Positions 35,881 through 45,434 of a stretch of DNA of 64,000 bases are shown piece by piece. Each line of letters opens with the position of its first letter. Within the stretch, counting starts at the first letter, position 1. Location: NCBI RefSeq assembly GCF_014303735.1, contig NZ_CP060296.1, positions 755,501-819,500 of the forward strand, given 5' to 3'. The notes below the pieces were generated by a model. It was not told the DNA's origin. It worked only from the letters and a program-made list of their open reading frames with translations, and searched no databases. Position numbers and translations under genes: made by a program. The DNA is from Variovorax sp. PAMC28562 (GTDB lineage: Bacteria > Pseudomonadota > Gammaproteobacteria > Burkholderiales > Burkholderiaceae_C).

Positions 35881-35947
35881 TGGTGAATTGTGCCCGGCGT
35901 TCATGGCCTGCCTTGCGGAGGTGGCCCGCCTCTTGCAAACTCGCCGC

Positions 35948-36880
35948 ATGACCGCACGCTGGCCCGACAGGCTTCCCTCGCACGACCGCTTCGACTATTC
36001 GCCGATCACCCGGCGGCCCGACTACCGCTGGCCGAACGGCGCCGGGCTCGCCGTTTACCTCGGCTTCAACCTCGAGCACTTCGCTTTTGGTGATGGCCTG
36101 GGCGCCCGCATCGGACCGCCGTCACCGGAGCCCGATGTGCTCAACCACGGATGGCGCGAATACGGCAACCGCGTCGGTGCGTGGCGCTGCCTCGAACTCT
36201 TCGACTCGCTCGGCCTGCCCACCGGCGCCTTGATCAACACCGCGCTGTACGACCACTGCCCCGAACTGTTGCGCGCGGTGCAGCTGCGCGGCGACGAGCT
36301 CATCGGCCACGGCCACAGCAACGCGGAGCGACAAGGCGATTACAGCGAAGCCGGTGAGCGCACATTGCTCGAACGCTGTCGCGACCGCATCACCGGCGAG
36401 AGCGGCATCACGCCCGCGGGCTGGCTGTCGCCCTGGATATCGGAGAGCGCGGTGACGCCGGACTTGCTCGTCGAGACCGGCTACACCTACACGCTCAACT
36501 GGTGCCACGACGACCAACCGACACGCATGCGCACGCGCAGCGGCAAGTCGTTGTGGGCCGTGCCATACCCGCAAGAACTCAACGACATCCCGATGATCAT
36601 CGCGCGCCAGATGGACGCGAAAGACTTCGCGACGATGGTGATCGACAACTTCGACGAGATGCGCGAACAGGCACGCACGCAGCCGCTGGTGATGGGTGTG
36701 GCGCTGCACCCTTACATCGTCGGGCAGCCGTATCGGCTGCGGCATTTGCGGCGCGCGCTGGAGGTACTGGCTGCCGCTCGGGACCGGGGTGATATCTGGT
36801 TCACGACGCCTGGGGCCATCGTCGCGCATGTGGATTCGCTGGAAAGCCAGACGCGTGCTCAGGGTCCAGTCCAAGCGTAG
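35948..36880 (+). CDS. Polysaccharide deacetylase family protein (PuuE-like)
   Basis: A 310-residue NodB-homology protein. Motifs include YLGFNLEHFAFGDGLGARIG and DELIGHGHSNAERQGDYSEA, then WLSPWISESAVTPDLLVETG and LHPYIVGQPYRLRHL. The first acidic metal ligand of classic deacetylases is not in its usual form (NLEHF), as in the PuuE/allantoinase-like branch, so the reaction may be amide hydrolysis on a small molecule. The ATG at 35948 is internal to a longer frame. It is divergent from benE, and its 3' end overlaps the convergent protease gene by 22 bases. Confidence 0.85.
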   Translation: MTARWPDRLPSHDRFDYSPITRRPDYRWPNGAGLAVYLGFNLEHFAFGDGLGARIGPPSPEPDVLNHGWREYGNRVGAWRCLELFDSLGLPTGALINTALYDHCPELLRAVQLRGDELIGHGHSNAERQGDYSEAGERTLLERCRDRITGESGITPAGWLSPWISESAVTPDLLVETGYTYTLNWCHDDQPTRMRTRSGKSLWAVPYPQELNDIPMIIARQMDAKDFATMVIDNFDEMREQARTQPLVMGVALHPYIVGQPYRLRHLRRALEVLAAARDRGDIWFTTPGAIVAHVDSLESQTRAQGPVQA

Positions 36881-38871
36881 TAGGCAATGCCGTCATAGTT
36901 GAAAGTCGCCGACGACGTGCGCAAGATCGCATCACGTTCGGCCGAATTGATCGTGTAGAAATGCGTTTCTGTCAGACGGTTGTAGAAACGGTACATCGCC
37001 GTTGCCCCGGCAGTCGCCCCGGTGTTGGCGTACCAGCTCTTGCCCTCGTCCGAATAGGTCGGATTGTTCGTCCTCACGCTAGCCGCTTCGTCAGCATTGA
37101 TTGTGTAGAAATGGGCGCCCGTCTTGCTGTTGAAGAAGCGCTCCAGCCCAGTGGCGCCGGTACTCGCATCGGTATAAGCGTAGAAGGCAATGCCTTCGTA
37201 GTTGTATTGCAGCATCGTGCTGCGCACTCGATCGCGCTCGGCAGCACTCCCCGTATAAAAATGCGTCAAATTCGCGGTATTGAAGAAACGATATATCGGA
37301 ATTCGTCCGTTTGCCGGCGCGTTGAGCCATTGCGACATGCCCGCGTTATAGGCGACATCGAATCGACCGTAGACAGCGATAGCGTTCGTGCACGACGCAG
37401 CCCCACCGAACAGTTGCCCGACCAAAACGGTAGTTCCGTTTGATGTGGCAAAAACGCCCGAGCCGCTGCTTCCGGGCTGAACGGGGCCCTGTCCCCACAG
37501 TACTTCCATGAAATGCGCCGTGCTCGTTGATACGCTGGCGAACGTGCAGTTCCCGTCCGTGTTGTGGGCAATGCATTCGAAGTAGTCGATGACCTTGCCG
37601 GTGCTGTACTTTTGCAAGTCTGCATAAGGATGATGTAGCCCAAAAACATCGCTTCCGACCGCGGGCGGTGTGGCGCTCCACGCCGCATAGACGGCGCCGG
37701 GTGGCGGCATTCCGTTGAGCACCATGAATGCAGTGTCCGTGTCGGCATTCGCCAGCAGCAGTGTGGCGCCGCCAGCGAGCGTACGGACGGCATCGCTCAA
37801 AATTACACTGCCGCATTGGGATGAGCGATAGAACCAGTCTGTCGTGATGCTCGACGCAGCAGCCTGAGTCGAGATGCAGTGATAGGCACTCAGAAAATAC
37901 GGTGTCCCCGAGGACGCTTTGTCGTTAACCAACGTCCCGGTGCAGGCATACCCGTCGCCGTCCTTCACGAAAGTCATGCGGGCTACCGATTTGCTTTCGG
38001 TGTCGTAAGCGTGCGTGCAACTCACGTCGAGTGTGCAGACCGACGCGCTGCCCAGGGACTTGACGATGGTTGCCGTGTCCAACCTGTCAAATACATGCGT
38101 CAGCCGTGGAACTGCAATTTGAATTTGGTCGATGGGTGTGCCCGCCGGCACTTCTATTTCCAAGGTGACTTCTTCGCCGCCCAAGTCTGGCGACCAGTAG
38201 GTGTGCGCCGCGTCGCCCGATTCGCCGGCGTCAAGGTTGCGTTGGATCGATGCCAGCACTTGCTGCCCGGAGACTTCGAAAAGTGTCGGACTGCCCGCGG
38301 CATAAAAGCGGAGCGTGGTACCCAATGGGAGGCTACTTACGCGAACACCGAGTCGCACACCTTTGGCGTCAGGCGTCGAGAAATGTATGGCGGCCACGCG
38401 GCCGTTGGCGATCGAATCGTTCCACAACAGAAGTTGCGCAGTGGCGGCATCGTTGACCGTTGCATCGATATCGCGACCCACGCCGACCAGCGTCGGCACT
38501 GCTGCAGATGCCGCCGGGGGCCACGTGACCTTACCTTTTTGCTCGATCAAAGCCTTCTTTTGCGCTGTCAGCGGATCCAGTTGCACCTGCGCAGATTGCA
38601 CAGCAGATGCAGATGCAGACGCACGCATCCGCAGCTGCGACACGTCTTGAGGCAGCTCGGCGCTGCGTGTCAGAGATGCGATCGGCCCGTCGGCTTTTAC
38701 TGGTTGTACAACGATTTTGGCAGCGACCGGCGCTTGAGCGGCGAGACCGCCAACTTCAATATTGCTGCTGCTGGACCCGCCGCCACCACAAGCGGCCAAC
38801 GTCACGAAACCCAGTCCCAAAGTGCTCCAGCCAAGCCGACGCAACACCAACCACGCAGAACGGGAGTCCAA
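36859..38871 (-). CDS. Trypsin-like serine protease lipoprotein with three DUF5648-type repeats
   Basis: A 670-residue exported protein. The signal ends at a lipobox (LAAC, Cys28), followed by a Gly/Ser stretch. Residues about 290-520 are a chymotrypsin-fold domain of the lysyl endopeptidase type: His331 in LSAYHC, Asp379 in DTDTAFMVL and Ser469 in PGSSGSGVF. Many cysteines suggest disulfides. The last 135 residues carry three similar units of about 45 residues: IYRFFNTANLTHFYTGSAAE, LERFFNSKTGAHFYTINADE and MYRFYNRLTETHFYTINSAE, the DUF5648 pattern. Base composition is lower in GC than in its neighbours, a sign of transfer. Its substrate is unknown; nutrition or competition are possible roles. 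The 3' end overlaps the deacetylase gene by 22 bases. Confidence 0.88.
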   Translation of the reverse strand: MDSRSAWLVLRRLGWSTLGLGFVTLAACGGGGSSSSNIEVGGLAAQAPVAAKIVVQPVKADGPIASLTRSAELPQDVSQLRMRASASASAVQSAQVQLDPLTAQKKALIEQKGKVTWPPAASAAVPTLVGVGRDIDATVNDAATAQLLLWNDSIANGRVAAIHFSTPDAKGVRLGVRVSSLPLGTTLRFYAAGSPTLFEVSGQQVLASIQRNLDAGESGDAAHTYWSPDLGGEEVTLEIEVPAGTPIDQIQIAVPRLTHVFDRLDTATIVKSLGSASVCTLDVSCTHAYDTESKSVARMTFVKDGDGYACTGTLVNDKASSGTPYFLSAYHCISTQAAASSITTDWFYRSSQCGSVILSDAVRTLAGGATLLLANADTDTAFMVLNGMPPPGAVYAAWSATPPAVGSDVFGLHHPYADLQKYSTGKVIDYFECIAHNTDGNCTFASVSTSTAHFMEVLWGQGPVQPGSSGSGVFATSNGTTVLVGQLFGGAASCTNAIAVYGRFDVAYNAGMSQWLNAPANGRIPIYRFFNTANLTHFYTGSAAERDRVRSTMLQYNYEGIAFYAYTDASTGATGLERFFNSKTGAHFYTINADEAASVRTNNPTYSDEGKSWYANTGATAGATAMYRFYNRLTETHFYTINSAERDAILRTSSATFNYDGIAYYAWTGP

Positions 38872-38996
38872 AGTCGCCTCACCCCTAGGCCGACGCTGAA
38901 CTAAAAACTAAAAGGTCGGCAGAGACACTCTAGTGCATAAATACACAATACTTACAAAGTGCTACACACATGGTGCGTAGGGTTTCAACCGCGCTT
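38872..38996 (-). promoter_or_regulatory. AT-rich region upstream of the protease gene
   Basis: The 125 bases between kup and the protease gene are unusually AT-rich for this window (for example TTTTAGTTTTTAGTT on the - strand at 38913-38899 and TATTGTGTATTTATGC at 38951-38936). They presumably hold the protease promoter, but no clear -35/-10 pair could be fixed. Confidence 0.4.
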
Positions 38997-40868
38997 TCAA
39001 ATCTCGATCTTCGACCCGAGCTCCACCACCGCATTGTTCGGCAGACCCAGAAAATCGGCTGCCCCACTCGCGTTGTGGTGCATCTGCGCAAACAGCTTTT
39101 CGCGCCACGGCGACATGCCGCCGCCGAGGGTGGGAATGACCACGTCGCGCGATAGAAAGTAGCTCGTCGCCATCGGCTCCAGCTGGCATCCGCGCATGCG
39201 CGCCTGCTGGAGCGCACGCGGCAGGTCGACGTCGTTCTTGAAGCCGTAGTGCACGATGACTTGCCAGCAGTGATGCCCTAGTGCCTCCATCTCGATGCGC
39301 TTGTCCATCGGTATCCATGGCACCTCGTGGTTGCGCACCGTGACGAACAGGTTCTGCTCGTGCAACACCTTGTTGTGCTTCAGGTTGTGCAGGAGCGCGT
39401 TGGGCACGACTCCCGGGTCTGCAGTGAGAAACACCGCGGTCCCCTCGACCCGCGTCGGCCGGTTCAAAAACACCGAAGCCAGAAAGGATTTGAGCTCGAG
39501 GGCATCTTTGCGCTGCGCTACGCCCATGAGGCGCCGGCCTTCTTTCCACGTGGTCAGTACGACGCACAGGACGGCCGCCATCACCAGTGGAAACCAACCG
39601 CCCTGCATGATCTTGAGCGAATTCGAGGCAACGAAGACGAGGTCGACCGCGAAGAAGAAGCCTGTGGTCAGGACGCACAACCACAGGGGGTAGCCCCAGC
39701 CGTATCGGATCACGAAGAAGGTCAGTGCAGTCGTGATCACCATCACGAGGCTGACTGAAATACCGTAGGCCGCAGCGAGCGCAGACGACGAGCCGAACAG
39801 GCTCACAGCCAACACCACGCCGGCATACAGCGCCCAGTTGACGGCCGGAATATAAATCTGGCCGGTTTCCCGTACGGAGGTGTGCAGGATGGTGAGTCGG
39901 GGCAGGAAGCCGAGCTGGATCGTCTGCTTGGTGGCCGAAAATGCGCCCGATATCAGTGCCTGCGAAGCGATGACCGTGGCCGCAGTCGCCAAGACGACCA
40001 TGGGAACCAGCGCCCACTCAGGCGTCATCAGGAAAAACGGATTCTCAGCCGCCTTGGGGTCCAGCATCACGAGCGCGCCTTGCCCGAAATAGTTGATCAC
40101 CAATGCCGGCATCACGAGCGCGAACCAGGCCAGCCGGATCGGGAATTTCCCAAAGTGCCCCATGTCGGCATAGAGCGCCTCGGCCCCGGTGACGCACAAA
40201 AATACTGCGCCGAGCGTGATGAACGCCATAGAGTGATTTGCCAAAGCGAAGCGAACACCATGACCGGGCCAGATCGCTGCGAGCACAGCCGGCTCACGAA
40301 TGATTTGCGCTGCGCCAGTGGCCGCAATGGCGAGAAACCACAAGATCGTAATGGGTCCGAAAAAGCGCCCGAGGTCGCTGGTTCCATGTCTCTGCGCCAT
40401 GAACAGCACCGTAAGCACCACCAGCGAAATGGGCACGACATACGGTTTGGCCGCGGGCGTGATGATCTCCAGCCCTTCGACCGCCGACAGCACCGAGATC
40501 GCCGGAGTGATCACGCCATCGCCGAAAAAAAGCGCGACACCGAACACCCCGATCAAGAGCAACGTCCCACGCAGCCGTTCCCTGTCTTTCACCGATTGCG
40601 ACGCCAGCGCGAGCAACGCCATCAGCCCGCCCTCGCCGTGGTTGTCGGCACGCATGATGAGCGCCACGTACTTGATGGACACCACCACCATCAATGTCCA
40701 AAAAAACATCGACAGCACGCCCAGAACGTTGTCACGCGTTAGCGGAACATGGCCGTGTGCAAATACTTCCTTGAATGCGTAAAGAACAGAGGTGCCGATG
40801 TCGCCGTAGACGACACCGATGGCGCCGAGCGTGAGCGCGGCAACCGAAGACTTGACATTGCTGCGCAT
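38997..40868 (-). CDS. kup: Potassium uptake protein Kup
   Basis: A 623-residue potassium/proton symporter. The N-terminal 430 residues have about 12 membrane segments with [40 protein letters not shown] and [20 protein letters not shown], the hallmark Kup motifs. The C-terminal 170 residues are a cytoplasmic domain. The acidic residues of the GDIGTS and RADNHGEGG motifs, needed for transport in the family, are present. It follows gshA after 79 bases on the same strand. Confidence 0.97.
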   Translation of the reverse strand: MRSNVKSSVAALTLGAIGVVYGDIGTSVLYAFKEVFAHGHVPLTRDNVLGVLSMFFWTLMVVVSIKYVALIMRADNHGEGGLMALLALASQSVKDRERLRGTLLLIGVFGVALFFGDGVITPAISVLSAVEGLEIITPAAKPYVVPISLVVLTVLFMAQRHGTSDLGRFFGPITILWFLAIAATGAAQIIREPAVLAAIWPGHGVRFALANHSMAFITLGAVFLCVTGAEALYADMGHFGKFPIRLAWFALVMPALVINYFGQGALVMLDPKAAENPFFLMTPEWALVPMVVLATAATVIASQALISGAFSATKQTIQLGFLPRLTILHTSVRETGQIYIPAVNWALYAGVVLAVSLFGSSSALAAAYGISVSLVMVITTALTFFVIRYGWGYPLWLCVLTTGFFFAVDLVFVASNSLKIMQGGWFPLVMAAVLCVVLTTWKEGRRLMGVAQRKDALELKSFLASVFLNRPTRVEGTAVFLTADPGVVPNALLHNLKHNKVLHEQNLFVTVRNHEVPWIPMDKRIEMEALGHHCWQVIVHYGFKNDVDLPRALQQARMRGCQLEPMATSYFLSRDVVIPTLGGGMSPWREKLFAQMHHNASGAADFLGLPNNAVVELGSKIEI

Positions 40869-40947
40869 GCGTCACTGCGACGTGGCCGCCCTCCCGGACG
40901 GTCGTCGCTCAATTGGTAGGAACCGGATTGTGCTCCCCCGCCCGCCC

Positions 40948-42243
40948 TTATTCGTAGACTTCGGCGTCAGGGTTGGTCGCTTCCAGTTCGTAGCTGGCCG
41001 CCACCATCGCCAATCGACCGATCACGCCGTACATGTAGAAGCGGTTGGGCGCGCTGGCACCCGGCTTGGCGCCGGGCTGGGGCATGTGGGCGCTCTCGGA
41101 GAACGCCAGTGGCACAAAGCTCGAACCCGGCGAGTTGAGGCTTTCGTCGGAACTGCGTTCGGCGTGCACCCGGTAGAAGCCGCCGACCACGTAGCGGTCC
41201 ATCATGTAGACGACCGGCTCGGCCACGCCGTTGTGTACCCGCTCGTTGGTCAGGACGCCCTCCTGCACGATCACTTCGTTGACCTCCAGCCCGCTGCGGG
41301 TGCTGCTCATCTTGCCCCGAGTCTTCTTGTCGAGAGCTTCGAGCTCCTTCACATCGCGCACCGTCATCACGCCCATGCCGTGGTTGCCGTTGTCGGCCTT
41401 GACGATGACGAACGGCTTCTCGTTAATGCCGTATTCCTTGTACTTGCGGCGCACCTTGGTGAGCATGGCGTCGACGTGGCTCGTGAGCACATCGGTACCC
41501 ATGCCCTCCGCAAAATTGACGCCATCGGCCTTTGATGTCATCGGATTGATCAGCCAGGGGTCGATGCCGAGCAGTTTGCCGAAGCGCTTGGTGAGCTCTT
41601 CGTAGCTGTGCGCATGGTTGCTCTTGCGGCGCACCGACCAACCGGCATGCAATGGCGGCAACAGGTATTGCTCGTGCAGGTCTTCCAGGATGCCCGGCGT
41701 TCCTGCAGAGAGGTCGTTGTTCAGCAGGATGGTGCAGGGATCGAAGTTTTTGAGACCCAGCCGGCGCTTGGTGCGCACCACCGGCTCCAGGCAAATGCTC
41801 TCGCCATTGGGTAGTTCGATCTTCTTGGGCGACTTGATCGCCGGATCGATCGAGCCGACCCGCACATTGAGCCCGGCCATCTTGAAGATGTGCACAAGCT
41901 GGAGCACGTTGGCAAGGTAGAACGTGTTGCGCGAGTGATTTTCCGGAATGACGAGCAGGTTGCGCGCTTCGGGACAGATCTTTTCGATGGCTGCCTGTGC
42001 GGCCTGCACTGCCAGCGGCAACATCTCTTTGGTGAGGTTGTTCCAGCCCCCCGGAAACAGGTTGGTGTCGACCGGCGCCAGCTTGAAGCCGGCGTTGCGA
42101 ACATCGACCGAGGTATAGAACGGCGGCGTGTGCTCCATCCATTCGAGCCGAAACCAGCGCTCGATGGCAGACATCGAGTCGAGCACGCGTTGCTCAAGTT
42201 CGTTGATCGGGCCGTTCAGGGCGGTGACGAGATGCGGGACCAT
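40948..42243 (-). CDS. gshA: Glutamate-cysteine ligase, proteobacterial GshA type
   Basis: A 431-residue enzyme for the first step of glutathione synthesis. It starts MVPHLVTALNGPINELEQRV and has FYTSVDVRNAGFKLAPVDTN, LFPGGWNNL, DPAIKSPKKI, KADNGNHGMGVMTVRD and VNEVIVQEGVLTNERVH, which mark the ATP-grasp-like GshA found in Betaproteobacteria rather than the enteric GshA. The frame is open to 42420; the ATG at 42243 with AAGG upstream is chosen because it gives the family start. gshB is not adjacent (33617-34576). Confidence 0.95.
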   Translation of the reverse strand: MVPHLVTALNGPINELEQRVLDSMSAIERWFRLEWMEHTPPFYTSVDVRNAGFKLAPVDTNLFPGGWNNLTKEMLPLAVQAAQAAIEKICPEARNLLVIPENHSRNTFYLANVLQLVHIFKMAGLNVRVGSIDPAIKSPKKIELPNGESICLEPVVRTKRRLGLKNFDPCTILLNNDLSAGTPGILEDLHEQYLLPPLHAGWSVRRKSNHAHSYEELTKRFGKLLGIDPWLINPMTSKADGVNFAEGMGTDVLTSHVDAMLTKVRRKYKEYGINEKPFVIVKADNGNHGMGVMTVRDVKELEALDKKTRGKMSSTRSGLEVNEVIVQEGVLTNERVHNGVAEPVVYMMDRYVVGGFYRVHAERSSDESLNSPGSSFVPLAFSESAHMPQPGAKPGASAPNRFYMYGVIGRLAMVAASYELEATNPDAEVYE

Positions 42244-42388
42244 GCGGCGGCCTTGTTGTTGTTGGCGCTTTGTGCAAGAAAGCAGGATCGGGATTGTAGG
42301 ATTTGGGGCCTGACCGCTAGATGACAACCCGCCGTGCGCAAATCGGCACGCCCGGCGTTGCCGTCGACCGCTCTCGCACGCACGCCGA

Positions 42389-43681
42389 TCAGCTTCTGGT
42401 TTCGCCTTGGCCCAGCACAACGTATTTCAACGACGTCAGACCCTCGATCCCCACCGGGCCGCGTGCGTGAAACTTGTCGGTGCTGATGCCGATTTCGGCA
42501 CCGAGGCCGAACTCGAAGCCATCTGCAAAGCGCGTGCTGGCATTGACGATCACGCTGGCCGAATCGACCTCGCGCAAAAATCGCTGCGCATTGACGTGGT
42601 CGCGCGTGACGATGGCATCGGTATGGTGGCTCGAATAGTGATTGATGTGTGCGATCGCTTCGTCGACATCCTTCACTACCTTGATGCTGATGACGGCTGC
42701 CAGATATTCCTCGGACCAGTCGGACTCGACGGCATCGACCACCAGCGAACCTGCTTCGACCGCGCCCTCGCCCCGCAGGATGTGCGCAGCCTTGGGATCG
42801 CAGCGCATCTCGACACCCTTGGCCACAAACACGGCCCCGATCATCGGCAAGAAGGTCGCTGCCACGCTCTCGGCCACCAGCAGCCCCTCCGCCGCGTTAC
42901 ACGGGCTGTACTTCTGCGTCTTGGCGTTGTCGACGATGGCCAGCGCCATCGGCAGTTCGGCGGTGCTGTCGATGTACACATGGCAATTGCCGTCGAGGTG
43001 TTTGATGACGGGCACCTTGGCGTCGCGGCTGATGCGCTCGATCAGCCCCTTGCCGCCACGCGGAATGATCACATCGACAAACTGGGGCATCGCGATCAAC
43101 TGGCCGACAGCTTCACGGTCGGTGGTTTGCACCAGCTGCACCGCTTCGCGCGGCAGGCCGGCCTCGGCCAGCGCGTCGCTCACCAGTTGTGCCAGCGCCT
43201 TGTTCGATTCGATCGCCTCGGAGCCACCACGCAGGATCGCCGCATTGCCGCTCTTGATGGCGAGGCTGGCCGCCTCGATCGTCACGTTGGGCCGACTCTC
43301 GTAGATCATGCCGAACACGCCGAGCGGCACGCGCATCTGACCAACGCGGATGCCGCTGGGCTGCTGCTTCATGCCGATGATTTCGCCGATGACATCGGGC
43401 ATCGCGGCAAGTTGCTCACAGCCCTCGGCGACGGTGGCGATCACCTTGGGCGTGAGCTTGAGCCGGTCGATCATCGGTTCCGACAGACCGGCAGCCGTGG
43501 CGCGCTCCAGGTCTTGCCGGTTGGCGATCTCCAACGCCGGACCGGCCTCGCGCAAGCGCCGGGCCAGCGCCTTCAAAGCTTTTATCTTGGTGACGGCATC
43601 GGCGCGAGCCATGACGGCCGACGCTGTTTTTGCCTGCAAACCGAGGGCTTGCATGTGCTCGTGGACATTGAACGCGTTCAT
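42389..43681 (-). CDS. proA: Gamma-glutamyl phosphate reductase
   Basis: A 430-residue NADPH-dependent reductase of proline synthesis. [20 protein letters not shown] and [18 protein letters not shown] (approximate), [13 protein letters not shown], and the catalytic-cysteine region [19 protein letters not shown] are all present. The ATG at 43681 gives [20 protein letters not shown]; the frame continues upstream without family similarity. The order leuS-lptE-holA-proA is conserved in Burkholderiales. proB is not in the window. Confidence 0.97.
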   Translation of the reverse strand: MNAFNVHEHMQALGLQAKTASAVMARADAVTKIKALKALARRLREAGPALEIANRQDLERATAAGLSEPMIDRLKLTPKVIATVAEGCEQLAAMPDVIGEIIGMKQQPSGIRVGQMRVPLGVFGMIYESRPNVTIEAASLAIKSGNAAILRGGSEAIESNKALAQLVSDALAEAGLPREAVQLVQTTDREAVGQLIAMPQFVDVIIPRGGKGLIERISRDAKVPVIKHLDGNCHVYIDSTAELPMALAIVDNAKTQKYSPCNAAEGLLVAESVAATFLPMIGAVFVAKGVEMRCDPKAAHILRGEGAVEAGSLVVDAVESDWSEEYLAAVISIKVVKDVDEAIAHINHYSSHHTDAIVTRDHVNAQRFLREVDSASVIVNASTRFADGFEFGLGAEIGISTDKFHARGPVGIEGLTSLKYVVLGQGETRS

Positions 43682-43751
43682 CGCCCTATTTTGCCGCGCC
43701 TCGGAACCCAGTCGCTTGCCCACTCTCTGTAACGCCTTGCGACGCTGGACC

Positions 43752-43774
43752 GATCTGATTTGATCGGTCAGATC
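43752..43774 (-). terminator. Hairpin between holA and proA
   Basis: GATCTGA (43752-43758) and TCAGATC (43768-43774) form a perfect 7-base stem with a 9-base loop, 26 bases beyond the holA stop. There is no T-run on the - strand, so it may be a weak terminator or a processing site. Confidence 0.3.
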
Positions 43775-43799
43775 AGAAGGCCGCGATCCAGACCGCGAA

Positions 43800-44849
43800 T
43801 CATGTAGCGCAGCTGCGGCACAGCATGAACGCCAGCCGCTGCAAAGCCTGCCAGCCACTGGCCGGCCAATCCGGCTGCTTCAGCCCTTTGACGATGCCGT
43901 CGACGATGTGCGCAGCGCGCAGCATGCGGGCCAGCGCGCGATCGTCGATGCGCGGCAGCACGCGCTCGAACGCCCGCTCGCGCGCGCCCCAGATGCGGTT
44001 TTCGCGCAGCGCCATCGGTAGCGGCCGCCCCGCAGCCATCGCGTCTTTGACGCGCTTTAGCGCGCGGATGTCTTCGGCCAGCGCGTAGTGCACCAGCACC
44101 TCGGCCTCGCCTTCGGCCCTGAGGCCGTCGAGCATGCGCGCCACGCGCTGCGGATGGCCCGCCAGCACCGCCTCGGACAACTTGAACACGTCGTAGCGCG
44201 CAACGTTGTTGACTGCGCCTTCGACCTGCTCCCAACTCAGCTCGCCGGCCGGGTACAGCAACGCCAATTTCTGGATTTCCTGGTGGGCGGCGAGCAGGTT
44301 GCCCTCGACCCGATCGGCAAAAAACTGCAGCGTGCGCTGGCCTTCTTCGCCTGCCTTCACGCGCTGACTCTGTGTCGCCAGACGCTGCGCGATCCACTGC
44401 GGCAGTGCACCGCGCTCGACCGGATCGACCTGCAAACTCACGCCATGGTTTTCCAGCGCCGAGAACCAGGCACCGGTGCGCGTCGCCTTGTCGAGCTTGG
44501 GCAGCAGCACCAGCGTCAGCGTGCTGTCGTTGCCACGCGCCGCCTCGGCGATCTGCTGCAGCGCGGCGCTGCCGTCTTTGCCCGGCTTGCCCGACGGCAC
44601 GCGGATCTCGACGATCTGCTTGTCGGCGAACAGGCTTAAAGAACCGCCCGCCGCGAGCACGGCACTCCAGTCGAAGTGCGCGCCGGAGGCGGTGTACGAG
44701 CTACGCTCGGTGTAGCCCTGCTCACGGGCGGTGGCGCGGATGGCATCGGCGGCCTCCTGTGCGAGCAACGGCTCGTCGCCGTGCACTGTGTAAAGCGGCC
44801 GCAGCGCCTGCTTCAGGTGCCCGGCGAGTTGTGCCGCGGAGAGCTGCAT
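43800..44849 (-). CDS. holA: DNA polymerase III subunit delta
   Basis: A 349-residue clamp-loader subunit. It starts [20 protein letters not shown] and has [20 protein letters not shown], the degenerate P-loop region of HolA, and [40 protein letters not shown] and [24 protein letters not shown] helices (here [20 protein letters not shown]) complete the AAA+ and collar parts. The delta subunit opens the beta clamp. It lies 27 bases after lptE, with which it is paired in most Gram-negative bacteria. Confidence 0.95.
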   Translation of the reverse strand: MQLSAAQLAGHLKQALRPLYTVHGDEPLLAQEAADAIRATAREQGYTERSSYTASGAHFDWSAVLAAGGSLSLFADKQIVEIRVPSGKPGKDGSAALQQIAEAARGNDSTLTLVLLPKLDKATRTGAWFSALENHGVSLQVDPVERGALPQWIAQRLATQSQRVKAGEEGQRTLQFFADRVEGNLLAAHQEIQKLALLYPAGELSWEQVEGAVNNVARYDVFKLSEAVLAGHPQRVARMLDGLRAEGEAEVLVHYALAEDIRALKRVKDAMAAGRPLPMALRENRIWGARERAFERVLPRIDDRALARMLRAAHIVDGIVKGLKQPDWPASGWQALQRLAFMLCRSCAT

Positions 44850-44876
44850 GGGGACGTGACTTTCAGAGCTGCTCTA

Positions 44877-45425
44877 TCAGAGCTGCTTGACCGCGCCGAG
44901 CCGGCGCACGGTCTGCTGGGCGATGTCGTTCTGCATGTCGCGGTACAGCAAGTCGGCCTCGCTCTCCTTGGCGATGGCATTCGTCTCGTTGTAGGTCAGG
45001 TCGCGCCGTTGCTCGATAGTGGTGGTCGGCAACAGTTCCTTGCCAGCCGGCGTGGAGAGCTTGAACTTGAAGTTCAGTACCAGATCGAGTTCGCGCACTT
45101 CACCGGCGGCATTGGTCGACAGCACGACACGTGTGCGGTCTTCGCTGACCACTTCGAGGATGGCATCGGCCACCACCGGCTCACCGGCCTTGCCGATCTC
45201 GACCACAGTGAGCGTGCCGGTCGCGCGCAAGTTACGGCGCAGCAGATTCACGGTTGCGGAAGTGCCTCGCACCGCGATGGTCTTGAAAGCGAACACCGGC
45301 GGCTTGCGCAGCTCGAAGCCGCAACCGGCCAGCCCGGAGATTGCGATGGTGCCGCCGAGCGTCATCGCCGACATGGCAAGCACGCCACGGCGCGACATTG
45401 AAGAAGAGGATTTCATGCGTTTCAT
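44877..45425 (-). CDS. lptE: LPS assembly lipoprotein LptE
   Basis: A 182-residue outer-membrane lipoprotein. The signal has SRRGVLAMSAMTLGG and ends at the lipobox LAGC with Cys35; GCGFELRKPPVFAFKTIAVR follows, the usual start of mature LptE. LptE plugs the LptD barrel that inserts lipopolysaccharide into the outer membrane. The arginine pair before the hydrophobic stretch resembles a Tat signal but lipoprotein export is more likely. A second in-frame ATG at 45416 is an alternative start. It follows leuS after nine bases. Confidence 0.93.
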   Translation of the reverse strand: MKRMKSSSSMSRRGVLAMSAMTLGGTIAISGLAGCGFELRKPPVFAFKTIAVRGTSATVNLLRRNLRATGTLTVVEIGKAGEPVVADAILEVVSEDRTRVVLSTNAAGEVRELDLVLNFKFKLSTPAGKELLPTTTIEQRRDLTYNETNAIAKESEADLLYRDMQNDIAQQTVRRLGAVKQL

Positions 45426-45434
45426 TCCACCACG

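Noticed and set aside
40908..40921. GCTCAATTGGTAG, like a tRNA D-arm
   Set aside because: No acceptor, anticodon or T arms can be fitted around it; it lies in the short gap between kup and gshA.
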